From CAYHVK01 sp964360255 (GTDB lineage: Bacteria > Bdellovibrionota > Bdellovibrionia > Bdellovibrionales > UBA1609), in contig CAYHVK010000002.1 of assembly GCA_964360255.1 (NCBI GenBank), positions 124,001 to 188,000 on the forward strand: 64,000 nt of DNA, written 5' to 3'. The position numbers were made by a program, and so were the translations under genes. This document shows, one piece after another, positions 25,026 to 33,580 of this stretch (the first letter of the stretch is position 1; each line of letters opens with the position of its first letter). The notes beneath the pieces were generated by a model. It saw only the letters and a program-made list of their open reading frames with translations. It was not told where the DNA came from and did not search any database.

Positions 25026-26012
25026 TTATTCAGGCTTAGCCGTCTGATCAGCTGGCTTTTGTTCAGTTGACGTTTTCTTAAGTGTATAGCTAATTTTCAC
25101 TACATCTTTAACGTTCTTCAGAATATTGCTGGGCTTAAGAATGCGAACTTTTGCATTGTCGCCAGAGCTATCGACGTCAAAATCAGAGTCACGTTTAGCG
25201 AGCTCAGTACCTGCTTTAAGAGTCACGGTTGTGAGATCAATCTCAGAAGCTTTCTCTGGTAAAATATAATGAAGGTAAACAGTTGTGCCTACGATTTGTA
25301 GAGCACTATTTTCGATTTGGTAAGCGTCTGGAGCCTCAGTTAACATATAAGTTTTGATTTTCTGAGCGTTCACTTTCGCCTTTTTAAGCACGTTTGAAAC
25401 TTTAGTGCCTAAAACGCTGTTGTTAGCTAGATAAACGATCAAAACAGTTTCATCATCTTTAATATCAAAACGCTTTGCGGCTGCCGCTTCATCTTTATTT
25501 TCGCTGATCACGTATTTCATGGTGCGAATGTTTGAAAAGCTTTGAAGCTTGGCATCTAGCATAAGTTTATCAAGTGGAGCTGATTCATTTTGTGAAGCTG
25601 CAATCACCACAAGTTTTTTAACTTGATCATCAGCATCGATTCTAGAGGCGTAAGAAATAACACCATTTTCATTTGTTTTTGCGGCCTGATTTTCAGATTT
25701 AGCTAGGTCGAAAGCCGCCTGCACGTTAGCTGTTTGACTATTATCTGAGAATTTAAGGACTCCACCTTCTAAAATGGCAGCACGGATAGCCGAGCAAGAT
25801 TCTGGCGACTCAAGCATACAAGGAGCGTTAGCGGCCATTTGTCTTTCTTCTTGTAATTTTTCGGCCTGGGCTTTTTGCTGAGCCGTTTTAGCCATACGAG
25901 CTTGAGCATTGACACGAACTCTAGAGTTTTTCTTCTCACCACCTTGGCCGCAAGCGCTGAGTGCAGAAACACAAAGTAGCAACAATGTTGCGTTAATAAT
26001 AGAACGGGTCAT
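25026..26012 (-). CDS. Probable lipoprotein of unknown function
   Basis: 328 residues from the ATG at 26012, fixed by a very strong GAGGAGGATCTC ribosome site and by a type II signal peptide (TLLLLCVSALSAC, lipobox LSAC-G). Residues about 25-60 are charged and Gln-rich helix (MAKTAQQKAQAEKLQEERQM). The rest is alternating strands without a recognised domain, and the tail is Lys/Thr/Pro-rich. It is probably anchored in the outer membrane or inner leaflet. Monocistronic by position. Confidence 0.8.
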   Translation of the reverse strand: MTRSIINATLLLLCVSALSACGQGGEKKNSRVRVNAQARMAKTAQQKAQAEKLQEERQMAANAPCMLESPESCSAIRAAILEGGVLKFSDNSQTANVQAAFDLAKSENQAAKTNENGVISYASRIDADDQVKKLVVIAASQNESAPLDKLMLDAKLQSFSNIRTMKYVISENKDEAAAAKRFDIKDDETVLIVYLANNSVLGTKVSNVLKKAKVNAQKIKTYMLTEAPDAYQIENSALQIVGTTVYLHYILPEKASEIDLTTVTLKAGTELAKRDSDFDVDSSGDNAKVRILKPSNILKNVKDVVKISYTLKKTSTEQKPADQTAKPE

Positions 26013-26098
26013 GAGATCCTCCTCGTGGATATGCCTCATGAGTTTGCAAGAGCTGTGCGCATTTGAGTGGTGCTGTAGGGCGATTTAGGCGGATTTTA

Positions 26099-26134
26099 CC
26101 CGCTCTGCGGGGGTGGGGGCTGTCTAAGGCCCCC
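26099..26134. other. Two adjacent GC-rich hairpins upstream of the 26199 gene
   Basis: CCCGC-TCT-GCGGG (26099-26111) and GGGGGC-TGTCTAAG-GCCCCC (26115-26134) lie in an otherwise moderate-GC spacer. TTTC follows, too short for a sure terminator. The 186-bp spacer 26013-26198 holds nothing else clear apart from a weak TTGACT-17-TTAGAT pair before the next gene. Confidence 0.4.
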
Positions 26135-26198
26135 TTTCGGTGCCCAAAAACGCGCCTTTATCATTGACTGGATTCGAACAAAATAATTAGATCTGTCT

Positions 26199-26984
26199 GT
26201 GAGAACAAAAAAACTGCTCCTTCTATCATTATTCACGTTTATTTTTTGGGCCTACTTACATCAAGCTTCGGCTGACGAAGGTAGATCTACTTTGTTGGTT
26301 CACACATCGCCATTACAGGTGGCACCGGTGATGGATGATTTTGTGTTGTCTAATCTTGCGGTCGACTGCAACCAGGTCGAAAAGACGATTGTGGCCATGC
26401 GCAACGAATACTCAGCGGGCATCACTCACATTAAGAATTATTTAACGGTGCTCGGCTCATCAGCAGAAGCCTGGCATGCGGTTCTAAGCCCTTCAGCCAA
26501 TAAAACTGTACAGTTCCCAGTAGGGCAGTTTGAGCCTTTAAAAGTTTCGGCCTCAAATATCTCGGTGTCATCAGAGAAAATGTCGCTCTGGTTAGAAGAC
26601 TTCAATGAGAAGTTTTCAAGTTTTAGCCAGAACTACACGAAGTGCTCAGCCAATAAAAACAAGAAAGTTCAAATTGAAGGCGCTTTTGAGAAATTCTTCG
26701 AAATGAGTTCGGAAGCCTTGAGTATTACGGTTGGTCTTTTAGATCACACTTCACGTCAGACTCAGCAGTGGAATGCCGCTTGGTCGGTGAACGAAGGTCA
26801 AGACGTTTTTGTTGAAGCAGAAAAGTTTGAAGTGGTTCTCAACCTTTCAAGCAATATGATTGAATCGGCGCAACTGGTTCAAGACAACGCTGATCTCGCT
26901 CTCGCTGAGCTTGATATCATCACTGAAGGGACACCCAATGGCAGAAGCTCAAACTACAGAGCTGTTCAACTGTTCTACCGATGA
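26199..26984 (+). CDS. Exported protein of unknown function
   Basis: 261 residues, GTG start. The signal peptide MRTKKLLLLSLFTFIFWAYLHQASA is clear. The mature part is largely helical with scattered Cys (VDCNQ, TKCSA) and no family I recognise. Its last 47 bases overlap the start of the SRPBCC gene in another frame, indicating co-transcription and perhaps coupling. A possible late alternative stop was not seen. Probably periplasmic. Confidence 0.65.
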   Translation: MRTKKLLLLSLFTFIFWAYLHQASADEGRSTLLVHTSPLQVAPVMDDFVLSNLAVDCNQVEKTIVAMRNEYSAGITHIKNYLTVLGSSAEAWHAVLSPSANKTVQFPVGQFEPLKVSASNISVSSEKMSLWLEDFNEKFSSFSQNYTKCSANKNKKVQIEGAFEKFFEMSSEALSITVGLLDHTSRQTQQWNAAWSVNEGQDVFVEAEKFEVVLNLSSNMIESAQLVQDNADLALAELDIITEGTPNGRSSNYRAVQLFYR

Positions 26985-27369
26985 ATTCTACAAGATTATT
27001 TCAGATTATGAAAAGTATCCTGAGTTCTTAAATGAAGTTCGTGACTGCAAAGTTTTAAAAGCAGATGGCTCGCGTAAGCTCGTTGAGTTCACAGTTTTCA
27101 TGATCAAAGAATTTAAATACCGTCTTTGGATGACTGAAGAGCCAATGAATAAAATTTCATGGGTTTTTGAATCTGGTGATATTTTTAAAGTTTCAAACGG
27201 GTCTTGGGTTTTAAAAGAAGAGGCGGGTAAGACTCGTGCTACTTATGCCGTAGAGGCGAAATTTACTTTATTTGTACCAGGACCAATTGCAAAAGCCTTG
27301 GTGAGCGTGAACCTTCCTAATATGGTGAGCTCATATCACAAGCGCGTGAAAGAGATTTATGGCAAATGA
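26938..27369 (+). CDS. SRPBCC/RatA-type (coenzyme Q-binding COQ10-like) protein
   Basis: 143 residues from the ATG at 26938, chosen because a GAAGGG ribosome site lies 8 bases upstream and the domain starts at once (AEAQTTELFNCSTDEFYKIISDYEKYPEFLNEV). The KYPEFLN motif, the central KYRLWMTEEPMNKISWVF and the C-terminal amphipathic helix fit the START-like SRPBCC family that includes RatA and Coq10. These bind hydrophobic ligands. It is encoded between an exported unknown and a small helical protein with overlapping ends. The ligand is unknown. Confidence 0.8.
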   Translation: MAEAQTTELFNCSTDEFYKIISDYEKYPEFLNEVRDCKVLKADGSRKLVEFTVFMIKEFKYRLWMTEEPMNKISWVFESGDIFKVSNGSWVLKEEAGKTRATYAVEAKFTLFVPGPIAKALVSVNLPNMVSSYHKRVKEIYGK

Positions 27370-27715
27370 TGGTGAAAAGGGCGAGAAGAGCGACCCGAAG
27401 GTAGTTGAAGTTTTAAAGAAAATTTTAACTACTGGTATCGGCGCCGCCTTCATGACTGAAGAGCATATTCGCAGTTACTTAACTGATTTAAAATTACCAA
27501 AAGACGTGATCCAACTTCTTCTTCAAGGAGCAACAAAGTCCAAAGAAGAGCTCATGAACAAAGTGGGCAACGAGGTCATTAAGATCGTGAGTAAGATCGA
27601 CTTCGTCAAAGAAGCCTCACGCTTCGTCGAAGAGCACAAATTCCGCATCACCGCCGAAATTGATGTTGTCAAAAAAGGTGCCGTCAGCGTCGACATCAAA
27701 AAAACCGAAGGTTAG
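27359..27715 (+). CDS. Small conserved-looking helical protein, phasin-like
   Basis: 118 residues. The ATG lies 11 bases inside the SRPBCC gene. The protein is helical and charged, with a central stretch TTGIGAAFMTEEHIRSYLTDLKLPKDVIQLLLQGATKSKEEL that resembles small polyhydroxyalkanoate-granule/phasin-regulator-like proteins. No catalytic motif. The tail has FRITAEIDVVKKGAVSVDIKK. The function is not recognised; the link to the SRPBCC gene is supported by overlap. Confidence 0.65.
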   Translation: MANDGEKGEKSDPKVVEVLKKILTTGIGAAFMTEEHIRSYLTDLKLPKDVIQLLLQGATKSKEELMNKVGNEVIKIVSKIDFVKEASRFVEEHKFRITAEIDVVKKGAVSVDIKKTEG

Positions 27716-27726
27716 CTTCCGAAGGT

Positions 27727-28251
27727 TCATTTAGGAAATCTCACAATAACTGGCGGTCTCGTAGGCCTGAAGTTTTCTCTCTTGTCATGATCAATTTCAT
27801 ATTTAGTCATTTCATCAAGCCGTGCATTTAGTTCTTTGTCGACGAGGTCGCTTTCTGTCGATGTATCAGACTGGCTTTCTAACCCTTCGTCTGAATCTTC
27901 GTCCTGTGCATTTGCTTTATCTGGTGGCATTTGTGATGCACACAGACGACGTTCGATAGCGGGCACGGGCAGGGGGTGGTGCTGTTGCTCACTATCGAAC
28001 GTCGTCTGTGTGCGTCGAACTTCGGTAGTAATTCTTTGAGCTTGGGTGCGACTGAATTTCAGCCATGTGATTAAAAATGGACGGAGTGATCTGAATCCGA
28101 GTCGGACAAAAAAGTGATTCCGGTCAATGTCTGTCAGCATCTTGATAAGTTCTGCCTCCAGCCTGTGTATCTCGTCTGCTTTTGTGTGAGCTGCACGAAG
28201 AGCATCGCGTACATCTTTGGGCTCGTGATAATAAAGTCTGTGTCGGCTCAT
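27727..28251 (-). CDS. HNH-endonuclease-family N-terminal module without the nuclease domain
   Basis: 174 residues from the ATG at 28251, fixed by AGGAGAAGCA just upstream. Residues about 20-80 (EIHRLEAELIKMLTDIDRNHFF, RLGFRSLRPFLITWLKFSRTQAQRI) resemble the helical region that precedes HNH domains in DUF222-like Bdellovibrio proteins. No HNH motif follows; instead there is a charged low-complexity tail (EDSDEGLESQSDTSTESD). A 22-bp perfect inverted repeat lies inside the reading frame and is translated. It may be a truncated relict or a small standalone regulator. Family link is from memory of the pattern only. Confidence 0.55.
   Translation of the reverse strand: MSRHRLYYHEPKDVRDALRAAHTKADEIHRLEAELIKMLTDIDRNHFFVRLGFRSLRPFLITWLKFSRTQAQRITTEVRRTQTTFDSEQQHHPLPVPAIERRLCASQMPPDKANAQDEDSDEGLESQSDTSTESDLVDKELNARLDEMTKYEIDHDKRENFRPTRPPVIVRFPK
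27938..28013. repeat. 22-bp perfect inverted repeat inside a coding sequence
   Basis: Arms 27938-27959 and 27992-28013 are perfectly complementary (22 bp) around a 32-base GC-rich centre (27960-27991). It lies in the middle of the 27727-28251 gene, at the junction between the helical module and the acidic tail. Both arms are read in frame on the minus strand, so the gene tolerates it. Confidence 0.92.
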
Positions 28252-28410
28252 TGCTTCTCCTGAAGAAATTGGGTGTGGGGAAAGCAAATAGGTCTCTGCA
28301 AGCTGCAAGCCGGACAACAGCTGAGGCTAGGGGATCTTCGTCGAGTTAAGTTTGTCTCGTTATGGGCCGATTAAAAGGTATGGGTGAAATTCTTTATTTT
28401 CTAATTTCTT

Positions 28411-29304
28411 TTACTTTGTTTCTGGTGTCGGCTCGGATGCTGATGCAGTCGTGGTTTGAGAGTTCTCAGCTGGCGGCTGTAGTATCGAAGTACTCTCGGC
28501 GGGCCTATCGCTTGGGGAAGAGCTATCGAGTGGTGTCGTGGCTGATTCTAACTGTGGTATTTGCGGTGAGTTTAGCTCATTCGTTTGTGGCTCTGTACCT
28601 TCAGGCGGCGTAGTCGGAGTCGCGCTCACTTCAGGTTCTATCTCTTCAACCGGCTCATCTGCTTTTAAATTTCTGGCGAACCAATCTTCAACTTCTCCGC
28701 TAAATTCAAAATCTGTTACTTTTTGGACAACCAGTTCGGGTTCGTTGGGGCTTAAATCATCGCGTCCTACGCCGCTTGCACGCTGATTATTTTGACCATT
28801 TGAATAGCTATTATTGAGAATAAATCGGGCTGCAGTCATGGGGTCGGTGACGGGTGCGGCGTGAATATAATTTTCTATTGTTGAGCCTAAATCATCCCGT
28901 TCGCTCTTCGCGTTCTTAATCACGTCAGCTAAATGCACGTAGAATTTTATAAGTGGGCGCTTATCTCTATGTTCGCTCTCGGCGAGAGTGAGGCAGTAGT
29001 CAGCTAAGAAATCATCCACATCGCCAGTTTTATAACGAGCGCTGAGGGCAAAGATTAAACGATCGTAAATTGAAATCACTCTTTGGCCAATTTCAATTTC
29101 AGCGGCATTTGCCACCAGATCTTTTTCTAAAACCGCCTGTCTTTCAATAAATCTTATTTTGTTCGCACGCAAAATATTGATAATTTTTTGAACTTGTTCG
29201 GCCGGTGAAACCTGATAGCGAGGGCGACGATCAAGGGGTGACTGGGCGTTGATATTCAGCGCCGCTAGAGTCAAAATAAAAAGAAGTTTTAAAGAGTGTT
29301 TCAT
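28411..29304 (-). CDS. Exported protein with long Pro/Ser/Thr/Glu-rich tail, unknown function
   Basis: 297 residues from the ATG at 29304, where the signal peptide MKHSLKLLFILTLAALNINA begins. Residues about 25-190 are helical (AEQVQKIINILRANKIRFIERQAVLEKDLVA, YCLTLAESEHRDKRPLIKFYVHLADVI). The last 90 residues are low-complexity (EPVEEIEPEVSATPTTPPEG...). No domain is recognised. An 83-residue frame on the other strand covers the tail and is treated as a shadow. Confidence 0.72.
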   Translation of the reverse strand: MKHSLKLLFILTLAALNINAQSPLDRRPRYQVSPAEQVQKIINILRANKIRFIERQAVLEKDLVANAAEIEIGQRVISIYDRLIFALSARYKTGDVDDFLADYCLTLAESEHRDKRPLIKFYVHLADVIKNAKSERDDLGSTIENYIHAAPVTDPMTAARFILNNSYSNGQNNQRASGVGRDDLSPNEPELVVQKVTDFEFSGEVEDWFARNLKADEPVEEIEPEVSATPTTPPEGTEPQTNELNSPQIPQLESATTPLDSSSPSDRPAESTSILQPPAENSQTTTASASEPTPETK

Positions 29305-29430
29305 GCCTAGCTCAAAACAGTGCAATTTGTATGCGAAGTGTTTGAATTCACAAGGCTAATTCTGCATGGATTTGGCTCTGAAAAGTGCCCAAAAACAGCT
29401 GCAAAATTGAAAGCCTTACAGAAATAGCAA

Positions 29431-30420
29431 CTACTGGGTGAGTTCTCTGATGAAGTGGTCCACAGCTCGATCTTGCCAGCGTGTGTAGTGACGGCCTTTG
29501 CGATCACTGCGCGCTAAATACCCCATGTGGCCCCCATGATCTTCGAGGCGTAAATGCAGATTCGGATTGAGCTTGGCGAGCTCGTAAGGCTTCCATGGAA
29601 TAAACGGATCATCTTTGGCCATAAGTAAAACGGTGGGAGTGTTAATATTCAAAAGGTGAGGAGCGGTTGAACATGTATCGTAATAATCTTGGGCATTTTT
29701 GTATCCCGCTTGCGGAGCTGTATAGAGCTCATCTACATCAGCTAAATAAGATCGTTTCGGAATTTCGCCCTCAAACTGAATAAGTCCGGCATTTTTACGA
29801 TAGAAAATATCTTCGCGGCACTGCTGTACAAAACGATAATCATAAAGACGATTGAGACCTTTTTTAAGAGCCATTGACGCGGCCGTTAGATCAATCGGAC
29901 CATTCACAATCATAGCTAAATCGGGGAGCTCCGTGCCGCGCAAACCTGTGAGTAAAGTCAAAATTGCATTAGCGCTCAGTGAAAATCCAAGAGTGATGAT
30001 TTTTTTATTTTTAAATGTCAGCCGCGCCCATTTCACCACATCAGAAACATCATCGCCGCGCCCAGAGTGATAAGGTTTGCTCGCGAGTCCACGGCCTGAG
30101 CCGCAGCCTCGATGATTAACGAGTACGCAACCGTGACCTTGCGCTAAAACGGCCTGCGCCGATCGCTGCATGTATCCCGACTCAGTAGACCCTGTGAGCC
30201 CGTGAAAAATCAGAACCATAAACGGGGTTGTGCCATGATATACTTGCGCGGTTAATTTTTCTCTGTCCGAGAGTTCAATGACTGCATTTTGTGACGACTT
30301 AGTGACTAAATCAGAGGGTAAAATGTGTCCAAAAATAGTTTGCAGGTGTCCGCTGCGGGCCCAGAGTGGAGGTTCACATTTTGCGAGTTTTGAGTCATTG
30401 AACATGCTAGCTTTTAACAC
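29431..30420 (-). CDS. YheT-family alpha/beta hydrolase
   Basis: 329 residues, GTG start with AGAAGG 8 bases upstream; an ATG at 30405 is an alternative. It has the YheT/EMB8 markers: W-ARSGHLQTI at the N-terminus, HGLTGS, NHRGCG, nucleophile elbow GFSLSAN, acid in LLMAKDDPFIPW and catalytic His in DHGGHMGYL. Enzymes of this family are probable esterases of uncertain substrate. It is divergent from tilS with a 38-bp gap. Confidence 0.9.
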   Translation of the reverse strand: MLKASMFNDSKLAKCEPPLWARSGHLQTIFGHILPSDLVTKSSQNAVIELSDREKLTAQVYHGTTPFMVLIFHGLTGSTESGYMQRSAQAVLAQGHGCVLVNHRGCGSGRGLASKPYHSGRGDDVSDVVKWARLTFKNKKIITLGFSLSANAILTLLTGLRGTELPDLAMIVNGPIDLTAASMALKKGLNRLYDYRFVQQCREDIFYRKNAGLIQFEGEIPKRSYLADVDELYTAPQAGYKNAQDYYDTCSTAPHLLNINTPTVLLMAKDDPFIPWKPYELAKLNPNLHLRLEDHGGHMGYLARSDRKGRHYTRWQDRAVDHFIRELTQ

Positions 30421-30458
30421 CTATGGCGCCTTCTGTAAAATGCTGCTATAGGTGATTT

Positions 30459-31487
30459 GTGAACAAATTAAAAGCCGATGCCTCATTCTCAGTGCGCTCC
30501 TTCGATCAGACGGTTCTACGCTGGCTGAAAGCTCATGGAATGAACTCTAAAACTATCTATGTCGCGGTCTCTGGTGGCGTTGATTCGGTGGTTCTTCTCG
30601 AGGTTTTAAGCAAATGGTCACGGCTCTTAAAACTCGAGCTTAAAGTTGTTCATATTCATCACGGTCGTCTCAAGCGGCGCACTGAAGCGCAAAAGTTCGT
30701 TCAAAAACTGGCCGCAGATAAAAAGCTGCCATTTCTTACCAATATCGCTATGGCAAAAAAAAGCGGCGTAAAGTCTGTAAAAACCGTCTTCAAATCAGAA
30801 GAGGACTTGCGCAATTTTCGCTGGGAGCAAATTTCTCAACTTATTGGGGCTGATCTAACTCAAGTTCACTCAGCTGGCCACGCCACTCTAGCTGTTGTCG
30901 CAACGGCTCATCACCTCGATGATTTAATTGAAACTCAATTGATTCGCTTGCTCAGAGGAACAGGTTTGCAGGGTGTAGAGGGAATGACATCAGTGGCTTA
31001 CAGCTCATCGTCGCTACGAATTCGTCCCTTGCTTGAGCTGTCGCGACAGCAAATTTTAGCCTATGCGAAGCGTAGCAAATTAAAATGGTTTGAAGATGTA
31101 TCGAATAGCTCGAGTGAACCATTGCGCAACTGGCTGCGTCATAAGTGGATCGCTCCACTTGAGAAGAAGAATGCTGGACTAAAGGCAAGCCTGGCTCGCT
31201 CTTTGACGATGCTTTCAAAAGCGCAACCAGTCGTGACTTCTGAGTTGGCGGAGAGGCTGATTGATGAAAATAAAATTGAGCTGCAAGAGTTTCTAACGCT
31301 CGCGCGCGATCAGAAAGAAGCGGTGCTCGCTTATTACATGCATAAGTTAAATTTACGTAACTATTCAAAAAACCACATCACAGAAATTTTGAAGCAGCTT
31401 GACACAGGTCGAAGAGAACTCAGATTTAATATGCTTAAGCGTGAATGGTTTATTAATGCACAGCACATTTTTTGTGGGCCTTCTTAA
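30459..31487 (+). CDS. tilS: tRNA(Ile)-lysidine synthetase
   Basis: 342 residues, GTG start with AGGTGA close upstream. The PP-loop SGGVDS is at 38-43 and the HHLDDLIETQLIRLLRGTGLQGVEGM block is typical. TilS converts C34 of tRNA-Ile(CAU) to lysidine, changing its decoding from AUG to AUA. It is essential in nearly all bacteria. It is followed by ftsH, a widespread pairing. Confidence 0.95.
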   Translation: MNKLKADASFSVRSFDQTVLRWLKAHGMNSKTIYVAVSGGVDSVVLLEVLSKWSRLLKLELKVVHIHHGRLKRRTEAQKFVQKLAADKKLPFLTNIAMAKKSGVKSVKTVFKSEEDLRNFRWEQISQLIGADLTQVHSAGHATLAVVATAHHLDDLIETQLIRLLRGTGLQGVEGMTSVAYSSSSLRIRPLLELSRQQILAYAKRSKLKWFEDVSNSSSEPLRNWLRHKWIAPLEKKNAGLKASLARSLTMLSKAQPVVTSELAERLIDENKIELQEFLTLARDQKEAVLAYYMHKLNLRNYSKNHITEILKQLDTGRRELRFNMLKREWFINAQHIFCGPS

Positions 31488-31513
31488 AGGGATGCAGTTT
31501 TAAATTCCCATGC

Positions 31514-31519
31514 TACTAT
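31514..31519 (+). promoter_or_regulatory. Possible extended -10 of ftsH
   Basis: TG-C-TACTAT reads as an extended -10 about 45 bp before the ftsH start. No clear -35 is seen; ftsH could equally be read through from tilS. Confidence 0.3.
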
Positions 31520-31565
31520 TAGAGAAGACTCATAGAGCAAAATGAGTCGCGACAAGGTGGAATTA

Positions 31566-33527
31566 ATGAAAAATTCGCAAAAGACAATGGCACTCTGGGC
31601 TGCATTTATGGTTCTCGGTGTGCTTTTCTGGCAGATGTATCAAACGCAGCGACAAACAATGATTCGTGATTTTAACTATTCTAAATTCGTTGAAGCTGTA
31701 AAAGCCAATGAAGTGAAGAGTGTTGTTTTTCGTGATTCTGAAATTCTTGGTGAGATCAAAGACGATTTTAAAACTAAATACAACAACGCCACTCGTTTTC
31801 AAATTATTGGTAACACAGGTGAGAGCGGCATTAAGTTTCTACAAGAAAACAATATCACTCCAAATTATGAAAAGAACGACAATTCGTTAGTTGCACAGCT
31901 TTTCTTAAACTGGTTGCCACTTATTTTAATTATTCTTCTCTTTCTTTTCTTCTTCCGTCAGCTGCAAGCGGGCGGCGGTAAAGCTATGAGCTTTGGTAAG
32001 AGTCGTGCACGTCTTCTCACTGAGAATAAACTCAAAGTGACATTTAAAGATGTGGCTGGTGTTGAAGAGGCAAAACAAGAGCTTGTCGAGATCGTTGATT
32101 TCTTAAGAGATCCGAAAAAATTCACTCGCCTTGGTGGTCGTATTCCTAAAGGTGTTCTCTTGGTGGGATCTCCTGGTACAGGTAAAACATTGCTCGCTCG
32201 TGCCGTTGCCGGTGAAGCGAATGTTCCGTTCTTTACTATTTCAGGTTCTGACTTCGTTGAAATGTTCGTGGGCGTGGGCGCAAGCCGCGTTCGTGATTTA
32301 TTTGAACAAGGTAAGAAAAGTGCACCTTGCTTGATCTTCATCGATGAGATCGATGCGGTAGGGCGCCATCGTGGCGCCGGCATGGGCGGTGGTCATGACG
32401 AACGTGAACAAACACTCAATCAGTTACTAGTTGAGATGGATGGTTTTGAAAGTAATGAAGGCGTGATCTTGATCGCCGCAACAAACCGTCCAGATGTATT
32501 AGATCCGGCCCTTCTTCGTCCAGGTCGTTTCGATCGCCGCGTAGTCGTCAATCGCCCAGATCTTTTAGGTCGTGAGCAGATTTTAAAAGTTCACATGCGT
32601 AAAACTCCACTGGCTTCAAACGTTGATGTGAATCGCATTGCTCGCGGAACTCCAGGTTTCAGCGGTGCTGATTTAGAAAATCTTGTGAACGAAGCCGCTC
32701 TTGTGGCCGCTCGTCTCAATAAAAATAAACTTGAAATGCACGATTTCGAAATGGCGAAAGATAAAATCCTTATGGGTTCTGAACGTCGCTCGATGATTGT
32801 GAGCGAAGAAGATAAAAAGCTTACGGCTTATCACGAAGCCGGCCACACCATCGTGGGTAAAATTCTTCCGGGAATGGATCCTGTTCACAAAGTGTCGATT
32901 ATCCCTCGTGGTATGGCGCTGGGAGTGACAATGACCCTTCCTAAAGAAGACACTCTCAGTATGACGAAGAGTCGTGCCGAGAACTCAATCGCCTTTTTAT
33001 TCGGTGGTCGTGCCGCTGAAGAAGTGATCTTTAAAGATGTGACGACTGGTGCCAGCAACGATATTGAGCGCGCAACAGATATCGCCCGCCGCATGGTTTG
33101 TGAATGGGGTATGAGCGATAAGATTGGTCCTTTAGCTCTTGAAAAGCGTGAAGGCCCTGTGTTCTTAGGAATGCAGCAGGCCGCGAGTATTCATTACTCA
33201 GATATTAAGGCCCAAGAGATTGATGCCGAAGTTCGCCGTATCATCACCGAAGGTCATGATAAAGCTGTTAAAATTCTTAAAGAGAACATGACTATTCTCC
33301 ATAACATGTCGAATGCTCTTCTTGAGCATGAAACAATTGATGCTGATGAAGTAGAAGGCCTTATGAAGGGCATGACTTTAGAAGAAATTAAAAATCGTCG
33401 TGACGATTTCAAATCTAAAATGGAGCTTGAGCAGAAGGCTGCTGCCGCTCAAACGGCAGAAGAAGAGAAGAAAAAAGCATCGGGTGGTTCTGATCCTGTT
33501 GGCAACACGGGTCCTGTAACAGCTTAG
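31566..33527 (+). CDS. ftsH: ATP-dependent zinc metalloprotease FtsH
   Basis: 653 residues from the ATG at 31566, preferred because AAGGTGG lies just upstream; an ATG 24 bp earlier is in frame. Two membrane segments (about 7-24 and 112-132) flank a small periplasmic part. The AAA domain has Walker A GSPGTGKT (201-208), Walker B LIFIDEID, second-region-of-homology RPGRFDRR. The protease has HEAGH at 423-427. It degrades membrane and regulatory proteins. The C-terminal 40 residues are Lys/Ala/Glu-rich. Neighbours are the c-di-AMP/cell-wall cluster downstream. Confidence 0.97.
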   Translation: MKNSQKTMALWAAFMVLGVLFWQMYQTQRQTMIRDFNYSKFVEAVKANEVKSVVFRDSEILGEIKDDFKTKYNNATRFQIIGNTGESGIKFLQENNITPNYEKNDNSLVAQLFLNWLPLILIILLFLFFFRQLQAGGGKAMSFGKSRARLLTENKLKVTFKDVAGVEEAKQELVEIVDFLRDPKKFTRLGGRIPKGVLLVGSPGTGKTLLARAVAGEANVPFFTISGSDFVEMFVGVGASRVRDLFEQGKKSAPCLIFIDEIDAVGRHRGAGMGGGHDEREQTLNQLLVEMDGFESNEGVILIAATNRPDVLDPALLRPGRFDRRVVVNRPDLLGREQILKVHMRKTPLASNVDVNRIARGTPGFSGADLENLVNEAALVAARLNKNKLEMHDFEMAKDKILMGSERRSMIVSEEDKKLTAYHEAGHTIVGKILPGMDPVHKVSIIPRGMALGVTMTLPKEDTLSMTKSRAENSIAFLFGGRAAEEVIFKDVTTGASNDIERATDIARRMVCEWGMSDKIGPLALEKREGPVFLGMQQAASIHYSDIKAQEIDAEVRRIITEGHDKAVKILKENMTILHNMSNALLEHETIDADEVEGLMKGMTLEEIKNRRDDFKSKMELEQKAAAAQTAEEEKKKASGGSDPVGNTGPVTA

Positions 33528-33580
33528 ATTTTTAGTTTATAGTTTTTTTAGTTTATTAGTTTTTTATAAAGGGCTCACGT

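Noticed and set aside
26013..26198. Possible riboswitch or terminator in the GC-rich hairpins
   Set aside because: The two stems lack a T-tract and I see no known aptamer core; only the hairpins themselves are reported.
28362..28613. 83-residue plus-strand ORF with hydrophobic start
   Set aside because: It lies antisense over the tail of the well-supported 28411-29304 exported gene; the hydrophobic look follows from reversing a low-complexity Pro/Ser/Glu region.
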